Positions 26,430-34,856 of a stretch of DNA of 64,000 nucleotides are shown here, piece after piece. Under the pieces are notes generated by a model. That model had not been told where the DNA came from, did not search any database, and saw nothing but the letters and a program-made list of their open reading frames with translations. Made by a program: the position numbers and the translations under genes. Each line of letters opens with the position of its first letter. Positions within the stretch are counted from its first letter, which is position 1. Location of the stretch: the NCBI RefSeq assembly GCF_905220705.1, contig NZ_CAJNAT010000022.1, positions 62,001 through 126,000 of the forward strand, read 5' to 3'. The stretch comes from Paraburkholderia domus. GTDB lineage: Bacteria > Pseudomonadota > Gammaproteobacteria > Burkholderiales > Burkholderiaceae.

Positions 26430-28037
26430 ATGAGTGGAACCCCGAAGTACCTCGGCGACCATGCGGAATTGAGCCCGGATAAGCCCGCCGCGATCAACAG
26501 CACGAGCGGCGACATCCTGACTTACCGCGAACTCGACGAGCGCTCCAATCGCCTGGCGCACTGTCTATACGCAGCCGGACTGCGGCGCGGCGATCACATC
26601 GCGATGGTCCTCGAAAACAATATGCGCTGCTTCGAGGTGTGCTGGGCCGCGCTGCGTTCGGGCCTGCTGATTACGCCAGTCAACCGGTTCCTGACCGCGC
26701 CGGAAGCAGCCGGCATTATTGAGGACAGCCATGCGCAAGTCGTGGTCAGCTCGTATGCGATGCGCGAGCTCGCGGCCGAACTGACCAGCATGATGCCGAC
26801 GTGCCGCTTGCGGCTGATGGTGGAGGGCACCATCGCCGGCTGGGACAGCTACGAAGCGCTCACCCAGCAGTATCCCGCGACGCGTCTTGCCGACGAATGG
26901 CTGGGCGCCCTGATGATTTATAGCTCAGGCACAACCGGGCGTCCCAAGGGCATCATTCGGGCGCAACCTGCAGGACGGGTGACCGAAGGCTCCGGTTCCG
27001 CGCGCCGTCCGCAATTCGCGCGTTACGGCTTCGACGCGCAGACCGTGTATCTGTCTCCCGCGCCGCTTTATCACACTGCGCCGCTCGGCTACGGACTCGA
27101 GACGCAGTTCGGCGGAGGGACCGTGGTCTTCATGGAGAAGTTCGACCCGCTCGACGCGCTGCGGGCGATCGAACGCTACCGCGTCACGCATAGCCAGTGG
27201 GTGCCGACCATGCTGATCCGGCTGCTCAAGCTCGACCCTGCGGTGCGCGATGCATTCGACCTGTCGAGCCATCGGGTGGCGATCCATGCAGCCGCACCAT
27301 GCCCGCAGGAGATAAAACGGCAGATGATCGACTGGTGGGGGCCGATCATCGAAGAGTATTACTCGTCGACCGAAGGCAACGGCGTGACTACGCTCAACAC
27401 CGCGGAGTGGCTGGCGCATCCCGGTTCTGTTGGCCGCGCGCTGCTCGGCATCATTCATATCTGCGACGACGAAGGCAATGAACTTCCGGTGGGCGAGACC
27501 GGGCTGGTCTATTTCGAACGGGATCAGTTGCCGTTCCACTACCACAACGACCCGGACAAGACCCGGGCTGCGCAGCATCCGCGCCATCCGACCTGGACAG
27601 CTGTCGGCGATATCGGTCATATCGATAACGACGGCTATCTGTATCTGACCGATCGTAAGGCGTTCATGATCATCTCGGGCGGCGTCAACATCTATCCACA
27701 AGCGATTGAAGACGCGCTAGCCGTGCATCCTGATGTGCAGGATGCAGCGGTGATCGGCGTGCCCGATGCCGAGATGGGCGAGCAGGTCAAAGCGATCGTC
27801 GAGCTGGCGCCCGGCGTCTCGCCAACGGACGTACTGGTGGAACAACTGCTAGCTTATCTGCGCACGCGGGTGGCGCGCTACATGGTGCCGCGCTCGATCG
27901 ACTTCATCGACGCGATGCCGCGACTGCCTACCGGTAAGCTCTATAAGCAGGCGCTCCGGGAGCGCTATGCCTTGCCGGCGAATCGTTCGGCATCCTGGCC
28001 GATAGCGGTTGCACCTGCTACAAAAAATCTGGAGTGA
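26430..28037 (+). CDS. AMP-forming acyl-CoA synthetase 1
   Basis: The 535-residue ligase activates a carboxylic acid to its CoA thioester using ATP. The P-loop 'MIYSSGTTGRPKGI' is near residue 165. The A5 motif 'EEYYSSTEGNGVTTLN' near 310, the 'GDIGHIDNDGYLYLTDR' hinge region near 395 and the catalytic C-terminal Lys in 'LPTGKLYKQALRERY' are all present. It ends with 'MVPRSIDFID' before the last domain strand, so it is full length. It starts 36 bases after the SDR, and the next gene starts three bases after its stop. It is one of three distinct CoA ligases in the cluster, which suggests that several acids or several stages are activated. Confidence 0.93.
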   Translation: MSGTPKYLGDHAELSPDKPAAINSTSGDILTYRELDERSNRLAHCLYAAGLRRGDHIAMVLENNMRCFEVCWAALRSGLLITPVNRFLTAPEAAGIIEDSHAQVVVSSYAMRELAAELTSMMPTCRLRLMVEGTIAGWDSYEALTQQYPATRLADEWLGALMIYSSGTTGRPKGIIRAQPAGRVTEGSGSARRPQFARYGFDAQTVYLSPAPLYHTAPLGYGLETQFGGGTVVFMEKFDPLDALRAIERYRVTHSQWVPTMLIRLLKLDPAVRDAFDLSSHRVAIHAAAPCPQEIKRQMIDWWGPIIEEYYSSTEGNGVTTLNTAEWLAHPGSVGRALLGIIHICDDEGNELPVGETGLVYFERDQLPFHYHNDPDKTRAAQHPRHPTWTAVGDIGHIDNDGYLYLTDRKAFMIISGGVNIYPQAIEDALAVHPDVQDAAVIGVPDAEMGEQVKAIVELAPGVSPTDVLVEQLLAYLRTRVARYMVPRSIDFIDAMPRLPTGKLYKQALRERYALPANRSASWPIAVAPATKNLE

Positions 28038-28040
28038 GAC

Positions 28041-29198
28041 GTGAACAACCTGTTGGATGCCTTCCACCTGACGGCCCTGCCCGCCGAGGCAGAAGCCTTT
28101 CGTGCGGATGTGAAGCATTTTCTCGACGAACACCTTCCGCCAGCGCCAGCCGACGTTCGGGCGCGCTCCTGGATGGGCTTCGACGCGGACTTCAGCCGGC
28201 GCCTCGCGGCGCGGGGCTGGGTCGGATTGACCTTGCCGACGAGCTACGGCGGTGCGGGTATGGATGCCTTCCGGCGCTTCGTGCTGGTCGAGGAACTGCT
28301 GGCGGCGGGCGCGCCAGTCGCCGCCCACTGGATTGCGGACCGTCAAAGCGGCCCGTTGATTCTGCGCTATGGCACCGAGGCGCAGAAGGACTTCTATTTA
28401 CCGCGAATCTGCGCTGCAACGGCATTTTTTTGCATCGGCATGAGCGAGCCCGACTCGGGTTCCGATCTCGCCAGCGTGCGAACTCGCGCAGTGCGTTGCG
28501 AAGGCGGTTGGCGATTGACCGGTCGCAAAATCTGGACGACTAATGCGCAGCACTGCCAGTACATGATCGCGCTGGTCCGTTCGTCGGGCGTGCCGGAAGA
28601 TCGGCAGAATGGCTTGTCGCAATTCATCGTCGATCTTTCGCTGCCGGGCGTGGAGGTGCGGCCGATCGCCGACCTCACTGGCGACGCCCACTTCTCCGAA
28701 GTGACATTCGACGACGTTTTCCTCGCCGACGATACGTTGATCGGCGACGAGGGGGCGGGCTGGCAGCAGGTGACGGCCGAACTCGCCTTCGAACGCAGCG
28801 GCCCCGAACGGCTCTATTCGAGCGTCGTGCTGCTCGACTGCTGGCGCGCGCATCTGCGCCGCCACGGCGCGAACGACGCCGAACGCGCCTTGCTCGGCAG
28901 CTTCGCGACGCAACTGGCCACGCTGCGCGGTCTGTCGATCGCGGTGACGGCGCGGCTCGCGCAAGGCGAGAGCCCGGTAGTCGAGGCAGCGCTCGTCAAG
29001 GATATCGGCACTGAGTTCGAACAGGCGATTCCCGCGCAGCTGGAAGCCGCGATCAGCGCCGGTCCCACACAGACCGTCGAGCCTGAGCTCTATCGCACGG
29101 TGGCTTACCTCAGCCAGATTTCGCCGACCTTCTCGCTGCGCGGCGGAACGCGCGAGGTGCTGCGCGGCATGATCGCGCGCGGCCTTGGTTTGCGCTAA
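28041..29198 (+). CDS. Acyl-CoA dehydrogenase, large/partner subunit of a two-gene pair
   Basis: The 385-residue protein starts with GTG at 28041, with GGAGTGAGAC just before it overlapping the end of the ligase gene. FAD-binding elements 'GMSEPDSGSDLASVRTRA' (about 130) and 'TGRKIWTTNAQHC' are clear, and the C-terminus has 'FSLRGGTREVLRGMIARGLG' in place of the usual GTSE. Together with the next gene it forms an adjacent pair like the heteromeric acyl-CoA dehydrogenases of steroid side-chain catabolism (FadE28/FadE29 type). Only the pairing is seen here; heteromer formation is inferred. It is translationally close to the upstream ligase. Confidence 0.9.
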   Translation: MNNLLDAFHLTALPAEAEAFRADVKHFLDEHLPPAPADVRARSWMGFDADFSRRLAARGWVGLTLPTSYGGAGMDAFRRFVLVEELLAAGAPVAAHWIADRQSGPLILRYGTEAQKDFYLPRICAATAFFCIGMSEPDSGSDLASVRTRAVRCEGGWRLTGRKIWTTNAQHCQYMIALVRSSGVPEDRQNGLSQFIVDLSLPGVEVRPIADLTGDAHFSEVTFDDVFLADDTLIGDEGAGWQQVTAELAFERSGPERLYSSVVLLDCWRAHLRRHGANDAERALLGSFATQLATLRGLSIAVTARLAQGESPVVEAALVKDIGTEFEQAIPAQLEAAISAGPTQTVEPELYRTVAYLSQISPTFSLRGGTREVLRGMIARGLGLR

Positions 29199-29225
29199 CC
29201 CATCCGGATCAGGAAAGAGACCTGC

Positions 29226-30227
29226 ATGTTTACCGAAGCTATCGAAGCCATTCTGCGCGACCGCGCCACGCCCGAAGCAATCCGGGCGATCGAGAACGGC
29301 GGCACGCCCGCGTCTATCTGGAGCGCAGTCGAGGAGGCCGGATTTCTGGAGTTGCTGACGCCGGAAAGCGCGGGCGGCGCTGGATTGTCGATGTCGGCGA
29401 TTGCGCCGATTTTTCGGGCCTTTGGGCGCTATGCGGTACCTGTGCCGCTCGCGCAGAGCATCGCGGCACGGGCGCTATTGCGCGACACCGGGGTCGCGGC
29501 GCCTGCTGGCACGACGACACTCGCTGGCGCCTGTCGCCGTCGCGAGGACGGCTCCTTGGAGGCGCCGCAGGTGCCGTTCGGCATGACCTGCGATCACGTG
29601 CTGGCCAACGTCGATGGGGATCTGCTGCTGCTCGACGCAGCGCGAGCCGAACGCAAGCCTTGCGGCGTGCACGGCAGCTTGTCCGGCACGCTTAGCTGGC
29701 GTTTCGATGATATTCCCGCACCGCTAGCCGCAAACGGAGAGGAGGTGCTGCTGTTCAGTGCGGCGATTCATGCCGCCGCTATCGCCGGTGCGATGGATCG
29801 CGTGTTCGCCATGACGCTGCAGTATTGCAACGATCGCTCGCAATTCGGCAAGTCGATTGGCAAGTTCCAGGCGGTGCAACATCAGTTGAGCGTGATGGCC
29901 CAGCAGGTGGCGTCCGCGGGTATGGCGTCCGAGCTGGCGTTCTCCGGCGCAGGTGCCGTACCTGAGCGGCTCGCGACGGCGATCGCCAAAGCTCGCACGA
30001 GCATGGCGGTGCCGCTGGTGGCGTCGACGGCGCATGCGCTGCACGGCGCGATCGGCGTCACCGCCGAATACGATCTCCAGCTCTTTACGCGCAGACTGCA
30101 CGAATGGCGCATGGCTGACGGCTCGGAGGCGTTCTGGAATCGTATGGTGGGGAACGCGGCTCTCACACAGGAGCACGCCACGATCGCGGACTTCGTGCGC
30201 ACCGCGCCGTATGGCATGGCTGCGTGA
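29226..30227 (+). CDS. Acyl-CoA dehydrogenase-like protein, short partner subunit
   Basis: At 333 residues this is shorter than a usual acyl-CoA dehydrogenase (about 380). It is reduced in the middle beta domain and lacks the C-terminal GTSE-type FAD motif, ending 'HATIADFVRTAPYGMAA'. The helical C-domain is recognisable from 'QYCNDRSQFGKSIGKFQAVQ' and 'HALHGAIGVTAEYDLQLFTR'. It follows the 385-residue homologue by 27 bases. Pairs with one complete and one reduced chain are known as alpha2beta2 acyl-CoA dehydrogenases in steroid and cholate side-chain breakdown. A role as second subunit is therefore inferred, though an independent enzyme is not excluded. Confidence 0.88.
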   Translation: MFTEAIEAILRDRATPEAIRAIENGGTPASIWSAVEEAGFLELLTPESAGGAGLSMSAIAPIFRAFGRYAVPVPLAQSIAARALLRDTGVAAPAGTTTLAGACRRREDGSLEAPQVPFGMTCDHVLANVDGDLLLLDAARAERKPCGVHGSLSGTLSWRFDDIPAPLAANGEEVLLFSAAIHAAAIAGAMDRVFAMTLQYCNDRSQFGKSIGKFQAVQHQLSVMAQQVASAGMASELAFSGAGAVPERLATAIAKARTSMAVPLVASTAHALHGAIGVTAEYDLQLFTRRLHEWRMADGSEAFWNRMVGNAALTQEHATIADFVRTAPYGMAA

Positions 30228-30314
30228 GCGAGCGAATGGTCGAGAGTCCATCCGTTTGCGCCTCTCTGGCGTCGGCGGAAAACCTTTACAGCAGCGGAGA
30301 CGATTAGACATCCT

Positions 30315-31109
30315 ATGAGCCAATTTCTGAACTACGAACAGGACGAACACATCGTCACGCTGACGATGAACGAACCGGAGCGACGCAATCCGCTCACCGG
30401 CAACACGGCGGTGCAGGAGTTTATCACGGCGATCGCACGCATCGAAGCCGACCGTTCCGTGCGCGCCGTGATCCTGACAGGCGCCGGTACGGCATTCTCG
30501 TCGGGCGGCAACATCCGCGACATGGAGCGGCATGCGTCGGGCGGCGTGCCCGGTATGGAGATTCGCCAGGACTACCGGCGCGGCATTCAGCAACTGCCGC
30601 TGGCGTTGTTCAATCTGGAGGTGCCGGTCATCGCCGCCGTGAACGGCGCGGCGATCGGCGCGGGACTCGATCTCGCCTGCATGTGCGACATCCGCATCGC
30701 GTCCGAGCTCGCAAAATTCGCCGAGAGCTTCGTCAAGCTGGGCATCATTCCTGGCGACGGCGGCGCGTGGCTGCTGCCGCGCATCATTGGATTGTCGCGC
30801 GCTGCGGAGTTGACCTTCACCGGCCAGATGATCGATGCGCAACAGGCACTCGAATGGAATCTGGTTTCCCGCGTCGTGCCGCACGATACGCTGCTTGCGA
30901 CCGCGCAGGGTATTGCGCGCGCGATTGCCGCCAATCCTCCCCACGCCGTGCGGCTTGCGAAGCGGTTGTTGCGCGAAGGCATGCATTGCCGTCTGGATAC
31001 GCTGCTCGAAATGTCAGCGGCTTATCAGGCGCTCTCGCATCAGACGGCCGATCATCGTGAAGCCGTGTCTGCCTTCATCGAAAAACGGCCGCCGTCGTTC
31101 AATGGTTAG
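30315..31109 (+). CDS. Crotonase-superfamily protein lacking both canonical hydratase glutamates
   Basis: The 264-residue protein has the enoyl-CoA hydratase/isomerase fold. Oxyanion-hole parts are 'FSSGGNIRDMERHASG' (about residue 60) and 'NGAAIGAGLDLACMCDI' (about 115). Aligned by eye with rat enoyl-CoA hydratase, the first catalytic Glu (in GCELA) is Asp here (GLDLA), and the second (in PEILLG) is Phe within 'FAESFVKLGIIPGDGGAW'. An Asp occurs in the GDGG turn. The reaction may therefore be isomerisation, hydrolysis or ring or retro-aldol chemistry and not simple hydration. It sits between the dehydrogenase pair and a second CoA ligase; hydration in the cluster could fall to the MaoC proteins. 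Confidence 0.88.
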   Translation: MSQFLNYEQDEHIVTLTMNEPERRNPLTGNTAVQEFITAIARIEADRSVRAVILTGAGTAFSSGGNIRDMERHASGGVPGMEIRQDYRRGIQQLPLALFNLEVPVIAAVNGAAIGAGLDLACMCDIRIASELAKFAESFVKLGIIPGDGGAWLLPRIIGLSRAAELTFTGQMIDAQQALEWNLVSRVVPHDTLLATAQGIARAIAANPPHAVRLAKRLLREGMHCRLDTLLEMSAAYQALSHQTADHREAVSAFIEKRPPSFNG

Positions 31110-31194
31110 AACGCGTGGTTACGCGTGCCGCTTTACCGGCGGGAGCCGTCGCGGCTGAGCCCTTGACTGTTCACATGCAGCAGAGGAGACAAGC

Positions 31195-32751
31195 ATGTAT
31201 TTGACTCAGGGCCTGCATCGTTCGCTGCAGCAGAACCCGGACCGGTTGGCGATTTCGTTCAAGGGGCGCCGGCGGACTTTTCGTGAATTCGCGGATCGGG
31301 CGGCGCGTCTGGCTACTGCGTTGCGTGGGATCGGCATGGCAGAGGGTGACCGGGTCGGCATGCTCTCGCTCAATTCGGACCGCTACCTCGAATACGTGAT
31401 GGGCGTGTGGTGGGGCGGCGGTGTGCTGAACCCGGTCAACATCCGTTGGAGCGCGGCGGAGATCGCGTATTCGCTGGATGATTGCGACACGCGCATCCTG
31501 ATCGTCGACGACCATTTCGCCGGCCTCGCGCGTGAGGTGTGCGCGCTTGCACGGACTGTGCCGATCCTGATTCATGCCGGCGACGGCGCGGCGCCACCGG
31601 ACATGCTCTCGTTCGACGCGTTGATTGCAGCGGCGGCGCCGATGCAGGACGCCGGCCGTGGCGGCGCGGATCTCGCATGCATCATGTACACCGGCGGCAC
31701 GACCGGTTTTCCGAAGGGCGTGATGCAGACGCATCTGAACATGTGGTCGTCATGCATCATGCGGATCGCCGAATCTGCACCGCTCCCCGGTACGGCAGTG
31801 CTGCACGCTGCGCCGTTTTTCCACGTGGCCGGGCTTGGGCGCGCGCTCGTACAGTTCATCGCCGGCGAGGCGCACGTGATCATCCCGGCTTTCGACGCGA
31901 GCGACGTGCTCAAGGCGATCGGCGAAGAGCATGTCAGCGATGTGCTGCTCGTGCCAACCATGATCCAGGCAGTGCTGAATCACCCTGATTTCGCCACGAC
32001 CGATTTGACGAGTCTGAAACGCCTCACATACGGCGCATCACCGATCCCGGAGTCGCTGCTCGACCGGGTGATCGAATGCCTGCCTGGCGTCGGGCTGTCG
32101 CATTCATACGGGATGACAGAGGCGTGTCCGAGCATCTCGGCCAATTCGCCTTCCAATCATGATGAAGCAGGACGAAAGAGTGGACTGTACCGCTCGATTG
32201 GTCGCGGCTTGCCGGGCCTGATGGTGAAGGTGGTCGATGCCGATGGCAAGGAGGTTCCGCGCGGCACGGTCGGGGAGATCGTCGTGCGCGGGCCGAACGT
32301 CATGGCGGGCTACTGGAAGAAGCCCGAGGAAACCGCGCAGGCCGTCCGCGACGGTTGGCTGCATACCGGCGACGGCGCCTATATGGACGATCAGGGCTAC
32401 CTGTACATCGTGGACCGCATCAAGGACATGATCGTCAGCGGTGGCGAGAACGTTTACTCCGCCGAGGTAGAGGGTGTGATCGTCCGCCATCCCGCGGTCG
32501 CCTCGTGCGCCGTCATCGGGATTCCGCACGACACGTGGGGCGAAGCCGTTCACGCCGTGGTGGTGTGCAAGCCCGGGGTGGCGCTCAGTGAGGACGATAT
32601 CCGCGGACATTGCCGCCAGTTCATCGCCGCCTACAAGTGCCCGAAGACTGTCGAGTTCCGGGAGCAACTGCCGTTGTCGGCTGCCGGCAAGATTCTGAAG
32701 CGGGACATCCGCGCGCCGTATTGGGCGGACAGGCAACGCGCCGTGAATTAA
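31195..32751 (+). CDS. AMP-forming acyl-CoA synthetase 2 (fatty-acid-CoA ligase type)
   Basis: The 518-residue ligase resembles long-chain acyl-CoA synthetases. The ATP P-loop 'CIMYTGGTTGFPKGVMQTH' is near residue 163. 'LSHSYGMTEACPSIS' supplies the A5 motif near 305, 'DGWLHTGDGAYMDDQGYLYI' and 'DRIKDMIVSGGENVYSAEVE' form the A7/A8 region, and the C-terminal catalytic Lys is in 'LSAAGKILKRDIRAPYW'. It is cytoplasmic or membrane-associated and would activate a free acid before or after side-chain shortening. It lies 85 bases after the crotonase gene and 145 bases before the racemase gene, on the same strand. Confidence 0.93.
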   Translation: MYLTQGLHRSLQQNPDRLAISFKGRRRTFREFADRAARLATALRGIGMAEGDRVGMLSLNSDRYLEYVMGVWWGGGVLNPVNIRWSAAEIAYSLDDCDTRILIVDDHFAGLAREVCALARTVPILIHAGDGAAPPDMLSFDALIAAAAPMQDAGRGGADLACIMYTGGTTGFPKGVMQTHLNMWSSCIMRIAESAPLPGTAVLHAAPFFHVAGLGRALVQFIAGEAHVIIPAFDASDVLKAIGEEHVSDVLLVPTMIQAVLNHPDFATTDLTSLKRLTYGASPIPESLLDRVIECLPGVGLSHSYGMTEACPSISANSPSNHDEAGRKSGLYRSIGRGLPGLMVKVVDADGKEVPRGTVGEIVVRGPNVMAGYWKKPEETAQAVRDGWLHTGDGAYMDDQGYLYIVDRIKDMIVSGGENVYSAEVEGVIVRHPAVASCAVIGIPHDTWGEAVHAVVVCKPGVALSEDDIRGHCRQFIAAYKCPKTVEFREQLPLSAAGKILKRDIRAPYWADRQRAVN

Positions 32752-32896
32752 CCTGCCCTGCCACCCGGCCGGGGTGGTGCCGGTTTGCGCGCATTCTGGC
32801 TTACTTCTACTCAGGCAATGCCGACTTCAACGGTGGGCGCCAACCAACAGCGGTGCGCGCGGCGCACCGTCATGCAAAACGGAGAGTGGAGGGACG

Positions 32897-34057
32897 ATGG
32901 GTGTTTTGAGCGGTATTCGCGTGCTGGAGTTCGAGGCGATCGGTCCGGGGCCGTTTGGCGCCATGTTGCTGGCCGACATGGGCGCGGACGTATTGCGTAT
33001 CGACCGGCCGCTGCCACCTGCCGATCTGGGTCCGAAAACCAACGGCAAGCGTGCGGACATCACAGGGCGTGGCCGTCGCTCGGTCACGCTCGATCTGAAG
33101 CAACCCCAGGCCGTCGAAGCCGCGCTGGATCTGATGTCGCGTGCCGACGTCGTGATCGAAGGCTTTCGCCCGGGCACCATGGAGCGCCTCGGTCTCGGGC
33201 CGCAAGCCGCACTGGCGCGCAACCCGCGCCTCGTGTACGGGCGGATGACAGGCTGGGGGCAAACGGGTCCGCTCGCGGAGCGGGCGGGGCACGATCTGAA
33301 CTACATCGCGCTGTCCGGTGTGCTGTCGGGCATCGGCCGCGCTGACGGGCCGCCGGTGCCGCCGCTGAACCTCGTGGGTGACTACGGGGGCGGCGGCATG
33401 CTGCTCGCGTTGGGCGTCGTGGCTGCGCTGTTCAATGTGCAGCGTGGTGGCGAAGGGCAGGTCGTCGACGCCGCGATGATCGAGGGTGCGGCGCAGCTCG
33501 GCTCGGTGATCTGGGGGCTGCTCGCTTCAGGCAACTGGAGGGAAGAGCGGGCCAGCAATCTGCTGGACGGCGGCACGCCCTGGTACGACAGCTATCGCAC
33601 GCGCGACGGTCAATACATGGCGGTCGGCGCGGTCGAGTCGCGCTTCTATGCGGAACTGCTGAACAAGCTCGGACTCGCGGATGCCGGCCTGCCGGCACAG
33701 CACGATCGCAGCGGCTGGCCGGTACTGCGCGAACGCTTTGCCGCTAGCTTTCTCACGCGCACGCGTGACGAGTGGTGCGCGGTGTTCGAAGGCAGCGACG
33801 CGTGCGTCGCGCCGGTGTTGAGTTTTTCTGAAGCGCCGTCGCATCCGCAGCATCGCGCGCGCGGCAGCTTTGTCGAGGTGGGTGGTGTGGTCCAACCGGC
33901 TCCCGCGCCGCGTTTTTCCGCGACGCCCTCGACGATCGCGAAGCCCGCGCCGCAGCGCGGCGAACGCGGCCTTGCCGCATTGCGCGATTGGGGCTTCGAC
34001 GACGCCGCTGTTGCACGCATGCGCGAGCACGGGCTTGGCTATCAGGCGGAAGCGTAA
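32897..34057 (+). CDS. Alpha-methylacyl-CoA racemase-like CoA transferase family III protein
   Basis: The 386-residue protein belongs to the CaiB/BaiF (class III CoA transferase) family and matches its racemase branch. In alpha-methylacyl-CoA racemase the acid/base pair is His126/Asp156. Here His132 is in 'AGHDLNYIALSGVL' and Asp162 in 'NLVGDYGGGGM', with the same 30-residue spacing. Racemases convert (2R)- to (2S)-methylacyl-CoA so that acyl-CoA dehydrogenase can act. ATG 32897 has GGAGGG upstream and gives the family N-terminus; an in-frame start at 32774 would add 41 unrelated residues. The presence of this gene is the best clue that the cluster handles alpha-methyl-branched acyl chains. 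A true CoA-transferase role is the main alternative. Confidence 0.88.
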   Translation: MGVLSGIRVLEFEAIGPGPFGAMLLADMGADVLRIDRPLPPADLGPKTNGKRADITGRGRRSVTLDLKQPQAVEAALDLMSRADVVIEGFRPGTMERLGLGPQAALARNPRLVYGRMTGWGQTGPLAERAGHDLNYIALSGVLSGIGRADGPPVPPLNLVGDYGGGGMLLALGVVAALFNVQRGGEGQVVDAAMIEGAAQLGSVIWGLLASGNWREERASNLLDGGTPWYDSYRTRDGQYMAVGAVESRFYAELLNKLGLADAGLPAQHDRSGWPVLRERFAASFLTRTRDEWCAVFEGSDACVAPVLSFSEAPSHPQHRARGSFVEVGGVVQPAPAPRFSATPSTIAKPAPQRGERGLAALRDWGFDDAAVARMREHGLGYQAEA

Positions 34058-34096
34058 GCGTCATCGGAAAAGAAAGATTGGATGAGGAGTCAACAA

Positions 34097-34846
34097 ATGA
34101 AAGCATTGGTCGCGGTCAAACGCGTGGTGGACTTCAACGTCAAGGTACGGGTGAAGTCGGATGGCTCGGGCGTCGATCTCGCCAACGTCAAGATGAGCAT
34201 CAATCCGTTCGATGAGATCGCCGTCGAAGAGGCGGTGCGCCTGAAGGAAAAGGGCGTGGTGAACGAAGTGATTGCTGTGTCGTGTGGCGCGAACGCCTGT
34301 CAGGAGACCTTGCGCACAGCCATGGCGATCGGCGCGGATCGCGGCATTCTGGTCGAAACCGACGCTGAGTTGCAGCCACTCGCCGTCGCCAAACTGCTGA
34401 AGGCGCTGGTCGACAAGGAGCAGCCGCAGCTGATTATTCTCGGCAAGCAGGCCATCGATAACGACTGCAACCAGACCGGGCAGATGCTGGCGGCGCTCGC
34501 AGGTCTGTCGCAGGCGACGTTCGCGAGCCGCGTCGAGTTCTCCGAAAGTGGCGCAACGGTCACGCGCGAAATCGACGGCGGCCTGGAGACGCTCCAGCTC
34601 GCGCTGCCCGCAGTCGTCACGACCGACCTGCGGCTGAACGAACCGCGCTACGCAACACTGCCCAACATCATGAAGGCGAAGAAGAAGCCGCTGGACACAG
34701 TGACGCCGGAGCAACTGGGTGTCGACATCGCGCCGCGTCTGAAGACGCTCAGCACAGTCGAGCCGGCCCCGCGCAGCGCGGGCGTGAAGGTGCCCGACGT
34801 CGCGGCGCTGATCGCGAAGCTCAAGAACGAAGCCAAAGTCATCTGA
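34097..34846 (+). CDS. etfB: Electron transfer flavoprotein beta subunit
   Basis: The 249-residue subunit has the usual length and sequence of bacterial EtfB, from 'MKALVAVKRVVDFNVKVRVK' to the conserved 'ILGKQAIDNDCNQTGQMLAA' (about residue 115-134) and the recognition-loop region 'RYATLPNIMKAKKKPL' (about 190-205) that contacts dehydrogenases. The ATG at 34097 has GAGGAG before it. With EtfA it forms the soluble FAD/AMP heterodimer that takes electrons from acyl-CoA dehydrogenases and delivers them to ETF-ubiquinone oxidoreductase. It lies 39 bases after the racemase gene and ten bases before etfA, at the end of the left operon. It is probably an additional, pathway-linked copy. Confidence 0.96.
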   Translation: MKALVAVKRVVDFNVKVRVKSDGSGVDLANVKMSINPFDEIAVEEAVRLKEKGVVNEVIAVSCGANACQETLRTAMAIGADRGILVETDAELQPLAVAKLLKALVDKEQPQLIILGKQAIDNDCNQTGQMLAALAGLSQATFASRVEFSESGATVTREIDGGLETLQLALPAVVTTDLRLNEPRYATLPNIMKAKKKPLDTVTPEQLGVDIAPRLKTLSTVEPAPRSAGVKVPDVAALIAKLKNEAKVI

Positions 34847-34856
34847 GGGAATCGAT

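Noticed and set aside
29724..30986. 420-residue minus-strand frame opposite the reduced dehydrogenase and crotonase genes
   Set aside because: His/Arg-rich shadow with no motif; both genes on the plus strand are well supported.
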